Below are positions 53,721-61,700 of a stretch of DNA of 64,000 bases, in pieces. The position numbers and the translations under genes are program-made. Positions within the stretch are counted from its first letter, which is position 1, and every line of letters starts with the position of its first letter. Source of the DNA: CAIYOL01 sp964494805 (lineage in GTDB: Bacteria > Planctomycetota > Phycisphaerae > Sedimentisphaerales > Anaerobacaceae); contig CAZBST010000012.1 in the NCBI GenBank assembly GCA_964494805.1, positions 13,213-77,212 of the forward strand. Direction: 5' to 3'. The notes under the pieces are model-generated. The model was not told the origin of the DNA and made no database searches. It was given only the letters and a program-made list of their open reading frames with translations.

Positions 53721-55116
53721 TTTTGCTTTTTATAATACGCCAGGGAGTTAACAGCAGTACTCTAAGGTCCAGCCAAAACGACCAGTTCTTAATGTAGTAT
53801 AAATCGTATTGTAATCTTTTTCTTAGAGAAGTATCACCGCGAAAACCGTTGACCTGCGCCCATCCAGTCATACCTGCTTTCAGTTTATGCCTGAGCATAT
53901 ACTTTTTGTATTCTTCGGAGAACTGCTTTACGAAGTGCGGCCGCTCCGGCCGCGGACCGACAAGGCTCATTTCGCCTTTTATTACATTTATAAGTTGGGG
54001 CAGTTCGTCCAGACTTCTGTGCCGCAGCCAGGCGCCGATTGCCGTCCGTCTCGGGTCGTCCGGTTTGGCCCATTGTGGACCATTTTCTTTTTCTGCATCG
54101 ACTCTCATTGTGCGAAACTTCAGCATTTCAAATTCCTTCTGGTCCATACCTACCCTTATCTGCTTATAGAAAACCGGCCCCTTGCTGGATAACTTTATAA
54201 GCACGCCGATTATTACCATAGGAATCGAAAATATAATAAGAAATACAAGCCCCATTACGCGGTCGAAAATTTCTTTCAGTACAATGTTATACCCGCTCAA
54301 TGGCGAATCCGCCGACGAAAACAATAGTTGCGACCCAATTGGCACCGCCTCCGCATCGCTTATAGACATAAGGTTGCCCCAGTCAGGAACAATTCGTATA
54401 GTCACACCGGCACTTTGGAGAGACTCAAGAATCGGATATGCCTGCTGTGCTTCATTGCCGCTAAGAGTAAGAAAAACCTCATCTATCCTCTTATCTTTGA
54501 CCAATTCCTCTAAATTTTCAATGGGGCCGTATACAGGCACTCCTGACAATTTAGTGCCGATTCGATTCGGATTATTGTCCACGAAAAACCCGCATCTTAA
54601 ACCCAGCCATCCCATTCGCTTAATGTCCCGCACCAACAGTTGTCCTTTTTTCCCCGCTCCAACCACGGCGTAATAGCGCAGGTTATATCCTCTTCTTCGC
54701 AGAAACCGTAAACTTTCTATCGCCAGTAAATGTGAGATGCACAGCCCTGCGAACAGCATCGCTATGAACAATACTAATAGCTTCCTTGAGTAGGGTATAT
54801 TCTGGAGGTAATAGAGAAATGCCAGCACCAATAGGCCGCTCAGTAGGCTCGCCTTCAAAATATCCATAGACTGCCTGAGCATACTCTGAACTCGCTTGGA
54901 TTTGTAAAGCCCCGACCACAAACACCCTGCATAGCAGATACAAATCACCGGCACCATCAGACTTAGATGCCTGCGCAGACTTGGTATCCCCTTTGTGGTT
55001 GCGAATATTCCTGAGTGGAATCGAACGAAGTAGACACCAATCCAGACGACGGCAATGATTATAATATCGATGATTGAGCGAAGCAGTGAAAAAAATGCCG
55101 CATATCTTTTTAGCAT
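53710..55116 (-). CDS. Undecaprenyl-phosphate sugar-1-phosphate transferase (WcaJ/WbaP-type)
   Basis: A 468-residue initiating transferase. Four N-terminal membrane helices (within about 1-130) are followed by a CoA-binding-like Rossmann domain (AVVGAGKKGQLLVRDI). The C-terminal catalytic domain (about 270-468) opens with the re-entrant helix region DRVMGLVFLIIFSIPM. It contains KGPVFYKQIRVG, MLKFRTMRVDAE, LRHRSLDELPQLINVI and SLVGPRPERPHFV, all hallmark motifs of polyprenyl-phosphate glycosyl-1-phosphate transferases. It puts the first sugar on the lipid carrier. AAGGGG lies just before its ATG. Confidence 0.94.
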   Translation of the reverse strand: MLKRYAAFFSLLRSIIDIIIIAVVWIGVYFVRFHSGIFATTKGIPSLRRHLSLMVPVICICYAGCLWSGLYKSKRVQSMLRQSMDILKASLLSGLLVLAFLYYLQNIPYSRKLLVLFIAMLFAGLCISHLLAIESLRFLRRRGYNLRYYAVVGAGKKGQLLVRDIKRMGWLGLRCGFFVDNNPNRIGTKLSGVPVYGPIENLEELVKDKRIDEVFLTLSGNEAQQAYPILESLQSAGVTIRIVPDWGNLMSISDAEAVPIGSQLLFSSADSPLSGYNIVLKEIFDRVMGLVFLIIFSIPMVIIGVLIKLSSKGPVFYKQIRVGMDQKEFEMLKFRTMRVDAEKENGPQWAKPDDPRRTAIGAWLRHRSLDELPQLINVIKGEMSLVGPRPERPHFVKQFSEEYKKYMLRHKLKAGMTGWAQVNGFRGDTSLRKRLQYDLYYIKNWSFWLDLRVLLLTPWRIIKSKNAY

Positions 55117-55359
55117 ATTACCCCTTCACGATTATCTTAGCTTTCACATCCCACAATCCCGATTATTTTCCCCTTTACCTCCCAAAACTGCAAGATAAAT
55201 CTCAAAAACTTGCCCCCACCGTTTGTCCTCCACTGTTGCTTACTTGCTCTTCTGTCAGGGACCTCTTTTGTCCTTCCCCCAGAACTCCTTTATCTGCAAA
55301 CCCCCATGCCAAAGGACGCTTTTCAAATGAGTTTCTTGGCGATTTGACTGGATCTAAGA

Positions 55360-55401
55360 ACTAAAAAAAGACTTGCTTTTCTAAAGTGAAGGTGGTATTT
55401 T
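55360..55401 (+). promoter_or_regulatory. Predicted promoter of the giant secreted enzyme
   Basis: A-rich element actaaaaaaagacttg (55360-55375) runs into -35 box TTGCTT (55373-55378), a 17 nt spacer and -10 box TATTTT (55396-55401). The A-rich element matches the one before wzm (7911-7925) apart from one extra A. The predicted leader is about 300 nt long. Confidence 0.45.
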
Positions 55402-55570
55402 GACGAAAAGTGAGGAGATGTCCTGCAAATAAGCACTGTTAACTACCGCTTGCTAAGTGTGGTGTTTTGTTGGTTACTTTTCTTGAGGAGCGGTTAAAAA
55501 TAGACTGGCAAAGGTTATATCAAGAGGTACGAACCTATCTTGACCGATTCAATGACCCATGTGCAGCAAT

Positions 55571-55625
55571 CCCCCAGACCCGGCGGCAAGCGCTCCCGGT
55601 TCAATGCCTATGAAGGTTTTGGGGG
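55571..55625 (+). promoter_or_regulatory. Stem-loop in the leader of the giant enzyme gene
   Basis: Arms CCCCCAGACC (55571-55580) and GGTTTTGGGGG (55615-55625) pair with one bulged base, and the loop is about 34 nt. It lies about 80 nt before the start codon and some 160 nt after the predicted transcription start. It could be a leader RNA element or chance; no known riboswitch consensus is recognised. Confidence 0.3.
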
Positions 55626-55707
55626 TCTATTGAGTAAAATCTGACAGCAGAAAAGCAGTTAAATTGAAAGGTATTTTTAACAGATTAAAGAAGATGGAGA
55701 TGAAAAG

Positions 55708-58700
55708 ATGAGAATTTTGAAAGAGTCGAGCATAGCGGGATTTGTTCTTTTAGTACTGAGTGTTTGCTGTGTTTCAAATATTGCATCTGCGGAGGAATGC
55801 TGGATTGGCACCTGGGCGAGCGGCCAGCAGCTGGTGGAATCCCAAAACAATCCGGCTTCGCCGGGATTAGCCAATAATACACTGCGCCAAATTGTGCACG
55901 CGACGCTTGGAGGCAGCAGAATACGGGTGCAGTTTTCTAATAAGTATTCGTCCGGTGCGACAACAATTAATTCCGCCCATATAGCGGTATCAAACAGCGG
56001 CATCCCAATAAATAGCTCGATAGATACGGCAACGGACACGGCACTGACGTTTGGGGGGTCGCCATCGGTAACTATTCCGGCGGGAGAGGAAATTTATTCT
56101 GACGCTGTAGATTTTACCGTAGCGCCATTGAGCAACCTGACGGTAAGCATTTATTTTGGGTCGGATGCGTCGTCGACGAGTGTCACGGGACATCCGGGCT
56201 CGAGGACCGCATACTATCTCAAAACCGGCAATACAGTATCAGATGCCGAAATGGAGTCGGGATATAAAACAGAGCACTGGTATATTTTGAGTGGGATAGA
56301 TGTGCTACTCGATGATTCCTACGGATGTGTGGTAGCACTGGGAGACTCGATTACAGACGGCAGGGGATGCGATCCCAACTACAACAACCGATGGCCCGAT
56401 GACTTTGCAACCCGGCTGCATGCAAACCCAGATACTATAAAGGTTGGCGTAATAAATCAGGGAATCGGCGGCAACGGCCTCTATGGCGGCTTAGGGCCGG
56501 CTGCATTAGATCGTTTTGACCATGATGTGCTCGAGCAACCCGGCGTGAAGTGGGTGATAATTTTTGAGGGGACTAATGACATAGGCAGCAGCGGCCGATC
56601 AGCGTCTGATATAATTACTGCATATCAGGAGTTCATAACCAAAGCCCACAACGCAAGCCTGCTGATATATGGAGCGACAATAACACCTTTTAAAGGAAGC
56701 AGTTATTATTCAACTGCACATGAGGCGGTGCGCGATGCAGTTAATGATTGGATTCGGACCAGCGGCGAGTTCGACGCAGTCATTGACTTTGATGCCGCAG
56801 TATGGGACCCTGCGGATCATGACTACCTGAATCCGGCATACCGCGTTTATCCTCCAGGCGACCAAAACGACTTTCTGCACTTCAATGGGGCGGGATTTCA
56901 GGCGATGGCTGATGCCATTGACCTTGCTTTATTTGAGCAACAGCAACAAGAAGGCGCCGACGTTGTAGCGGGCAATATGATGCTGATAAACGATAACGGC
57001 GGGTGGTGCTGGTACCAGGACGAGAAGATTGTTTATGACCCAGTCGGACGCAATGTTCTTACGAGCACAGCAGCGGAAGGGAATGGTTTTGGCGGCGTTA
57101 GCGGGTCAAGAACCAATGATGTTGACGCCACGACATTTAACATAGATACAGGTAAGCGCACGCGGTCACTTATGCGTGACGGCGGCGGCGATGACCATAA
57201 TATGGGTGCCTTCTGGATACGACCTGACGGCAGGTATCTGCATTTGTATTGCCCGCATTACACCAACCAAACAACCTTCTATCGTCTGGCGACCAATCCG
57301 AATGACGGAAGCGCATGGGGCTCAGAGCAATCGTATAACTGGCTGACTATCCCCGGCAGCCCTGACTCAGACAGCATGACCAGCAGTTATACCAATATTA
57401 TCTATCTTACGGGTGAAGGAACCGGCAACGGCAGGTTATATAATGTTCACCGCATATTCGAGCGGACTCCGTGCATCGCTTACTCTGACGACTGGGGCCA
57501 GAACTGGACCTATATGGGCAGGCTTAACGGTATTACAGGTACCACGACTTATTCCAACTTTTATCACAAATTCGTAGGCAACGGAGTTGACCGGATAGAC
57601 TTTATCGGTTGTGAACAACATCCGCGTAATTACACTAACAGTATCTATCACGGCTATATCAAAGGCGGCAAGAGCTACAACTCTTTCGGAGATGAAATAG
57701 ACACTATTAACGACCAGGATGCCCCTTCCGTGCAAGCATTTACGCCGGTATGGCTCACTGGTCCGGTGGCAGAGGGTGAATATCATACGGGGTGGACTAA
57801 TGAGCTGGAGCTCGACAAAAACGGTTACCCGGTATGTCTATTTCAAACCCGCTACGGCTTAGACCCATACGGCGGCGACCCCGGTGCGGCGGATCACCGT
57901 TTCTTCTACGGGCGTTTCGACGGCTCAGCACCAGAACCAAATTGGACTGTCACGGAGCTATGCAAAATGGGAACAGGGCTTCATACCCCTGAAGAAGATT
58001 ACTTAGGTATTGGCTGTATACATCCTAACGACGCGAACCTGATTTATGTTTCAACACCTTTTGACCCGCGTGACGATTCACCGTTAGCTCACCACGAGAT
58101 ATTCAAAGGAGTAACTTACGACAAGGGCCTGACGTGGAACTGGACACAAATCACAATCAATTCTACAGAGGATAACATTCGTCCTGCTATCCCGAAATGG
58201 AACGCCAATAATACGGCAGTCTTCTGGACAAGAGGCGCCTATCCCGGGCAGGAAGACTACGACTTCGTGGTCGTTGGAATGGTCGAGGAACAGGATATGA
58301 CACTGGGCTTAACCAGCTATATCGATGCCGGCCCGAGTAATACTACAAACGCAGATGGTTCGGCGTTTAGCCCAACTGGTCCGAGCGGCAGCGCCGGCGC
58401 TGCTGATGGTGAGTGGCACGAATACACAGGCTACGGCAACGGCGGCAGTTGTTTCACAGCTGGTGACGGCGGGACCGAAAACGTCCCGACGATAAAGACA
58501 ACTGTAACGGGCTTGTCCGACGGGACGTATGATGTATTCGCATACTTCTGGTGTGACCCGGATGCCGACTGGGGCATAAGAGGCGGCTTTACATCAGCTG
58601 AATCTGATATGCTGTGCTTCAGCAAGCAATCATCTCAGTTTGCCGAGGCATCTCAATTTTCCGGCTCTGTAACAGTTACCGGTTCCGGAGTTCAGCTCTA

Positions 58701-61700
58701 CCGTGTTTACATTGGGCGGAAGGAAGTAAGCGGAGGCGGTTCGATAGTTGTTTATCTTGATAACTATGATAGTTCTTATACCGGCAATAAACCTGCCCGC
58801 ACGACGTATGATGGTATTGGAGTGGCCAGTGTCAACTATGAGGAAGATCTTACCCCACCTGAACCGAGTATTATGACATGGGCAACGGTACCGACCGCAA
58901 CCGGGCCTATGACGATTACTATGACGGCAACCGCAGCTACGCACACCAGTCCGCCCGTGCAGTATTACTTCGAATGCACCACTGACGGCAACTTCAGCAG
59001 CGGCTGGCAAACAGATCCGACATACGTGGCTTCGGGCCTGAGTCCGAGTACTCTGTATTCGTTCAGGGTTAAGGCACGCGACAGCTCACCTGCACTGAAT
59101 GAGACGGACTGGTCGAGCACAGAATCTGCAACAACCAACCCGCCGGACACTACGCCGCCGACACCAAACCCGATGACCTGGGATTCGGTACCTGCAGCAA
59201 CAGGACAGACCACAATCACGATGACCGCAGCGACCGCTGCTGATAGCGATAGTCCGCCTGTGCAGTATTACTTCGAATGCACCACCGACGGCAGCAAAAG
59301 CAGCGGCTGGCAATCAGGCACGACATATCTTGCTTCCGGCCTTGACGCGGGCACTTTATATTCGTTCAGGGTCAAGGCACGCGATAGTGCTGCTGCCTTG
59401 AATGAGACGGACTGGTCGAGCACAGAATCTGTGACAACCGACCAGCCGGACACTACGCCGCCGACACCGGACCCAAGCTGGGCTTCGTCGCCGACGGCAA
59501 CGGGACCGTATTCGATTACAATGACGTCAACGACCTCTACCGATGCTGAGAGTCCGCCTGTGTACTATTACTTCGAATGTACTAACTATGGCGACGCCAA
59601 CAGCGACTGGCAACTAAGTGAAACCTATGTAGCTACAGGTCTGACTCCGAATACCCAATACACATTTAGGGTCAAGGCACGTGACAACTATGTTCCTGCG
59701 AATGAGACGGGCTGGTCGAGCACAGAATCAGCAACTACCCAACCGCCTCCTACGGATATTGAAATCCTCGGCTCCTGGGTAAGCGGCACATCTCATACCA
59801 AAGAATCGGGCAGCAACCGCGCACTTATTGTAATTGCGCACGCTGAAGGAAGTTTCTGGAGAACTCCCACCCTGTCCACTGTTACTTACGGCGGACAAAC
59901 TATGACCAAAATCACCGATATAGTTCAGTCCTCCGGCTGGCAAACCAGGGCATACGTCGGGGCGTTTATTCTTGATGAAGCTGGTGTCAGTGCCGCAACC
60001 AGCAGCACCATCAGCGCATCCTGGAGTGGCTCGCCAACCTCAACTTCCATCACAAGCGTATTTCTTGGCGGCGTTGACCAGGAAGACCTTGTCGGTGCTT
60101 ATGCAACTGCAGGCGTGTCGAACTCCTCGACATTATCAACCTCTGCACTATCTACCAGCAGCGGCGATATGGTCATCGAAGGCGCAACCTGCACCGAGAC
60201 TGGGACCTACACAGCTAATAATGGTTTTACCGAAGGCATCGACCTTAGCGTATCCGGTTTCGATGGAATGGGCGGACACAAATCCGCAACAGGCGCTTCT
60301 GAAACGCCGAGCGTAACCCACTCCACTTCTACCAACCGTCAGGCGCTTCTCGGCTTCGTTGTTCAGGCTGCTACCGGCGGCGGCCCGACTGATACTACTC
60401 CCCCGTCACCTGACCCGCTTGTCTGGGCAACATTGCCGACAGCAACGGGACAGACTACTATCGCGATGACCGCAACAACCGCCACCGATGCCCAAAGCCC
60501 GCCTGTGCAGTATTACTTCGAATGTACCAACGACGGCACCAAGAGCAGCAACTGGCAATCAAGCTCGTCTTATACAGCTACTGGCCTGACCCCGGACACC
60601 CAGTATTCATTCAGGGTCCGTGCACGTGACAGTGCTGCTACCCCGAACATAACCGGCTGGTCAAGCACGCAATCCGCAACCACCGAACCGCCGACGCCCG
60701 ATACCACTCCGCCGACGCCTGACCCGATGACCTGGGCTTCGGTTCCTGCGGCTACCGGACAGACAACAATAGCGATGACAGCAACGACCGCCACCGATGC
60801 TGACAGTCCGCCGGTGCAATACTACTTCGAATGCACAAATGACGGCACAAAGAGCAGCGACTGGCAATCAAGCTCGTCTTATACAGCTACTGGCCTGACC
60901 CCTGACACCCAGTATTCATTCAGGGCCCAGGCACGCGACAGCGCCACTACTCCGAACGTGACCGGCTGGTCGAGCACGCAATCCGCAACAACCAATGCGC
61001 CGGATACAACGCCGCCGACGCCTGATCCGATGACGTGGCTGACAGAACCGGCGGCGACGGGGCCGAGCACAATCACGATGACGGCAACGGTTGCTGCGGA
61101 TGCTGATAGTCCACCGGTTGAGTATTACTTCGAATGCACCAATGATGGCACCAAAACCAGCGGCTGGCAATCAGGCACGACATATGTTGCTTCTGGTCTT
61201 ACGCCGAGCACCCTGTATTCGTTTAGGGTAAAAGCTCGTGACAGCGCTGCTACCCAGAATGAGACAAGTTATTCAAGCACCGAATCAGTAACTACCGAAG
61301 CAGCTCCGATTGATGTTGAAATCCTCGGTTCCTGGACGACAGGTACATCTCATACAAAGGAATCCGGCGTTAGCCGTGCTTTGGTTTTCATCGCACATGG
61401 TGAGATGGATGGGACGATGAATCTTACTGCTGTAACCTACGGTGGACAGGCAATGACAAAGGTCGTTGATAGAAACTATACTGCCACAATCGAAGCTTAT
61501 GCCGCGGCATTTATTCTTGACGAGGCCGGTGTCGCAGCAGCATCCAGTAGCACATTTTCTCTTACCTGGAGCACCACTCCGACTGAAATTAAGTACGCCA
61601 GTGTATTTCTTCAAAACGTTAACCAGGCAACCCTTCTCGGGGCATCTGACAGCGGCGGAGGCACAAGCAATCCAGTGACGACCTCTGCACTTGTAACAAG

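Larger units (their letters stand above)
55117..55707. other. Intergenic region before the giant enzyme gene
   Basis: A 591 bp stretch without a convincing gene. It contains the promoter-like element at 55360-55401 (separate entry) and a stem-loop at 55571-55625 whose arms are CCCCCAGACC and GGTTTTGGGGG (one bulge, loop of about 34 nt), lying in the predicted leader. A 48-codon open frame (TTG 55467 to TGA 55613) reads like plausible protein (DWQRLYQEVRTYLDRF) and may be a gene remnant, but I cannot name it. A longer frame at 55074-55364 looks spurious. Confidence 0.5.

Noticed and set aside
55074..55364. Plus-strand open frame of 96 codons overlapping the WcaJ-like gene start
   Set aside because: It runs antisense into a strongly supported gene, has low-complexity Pro/Ser/Leu content and no recognisable domain.
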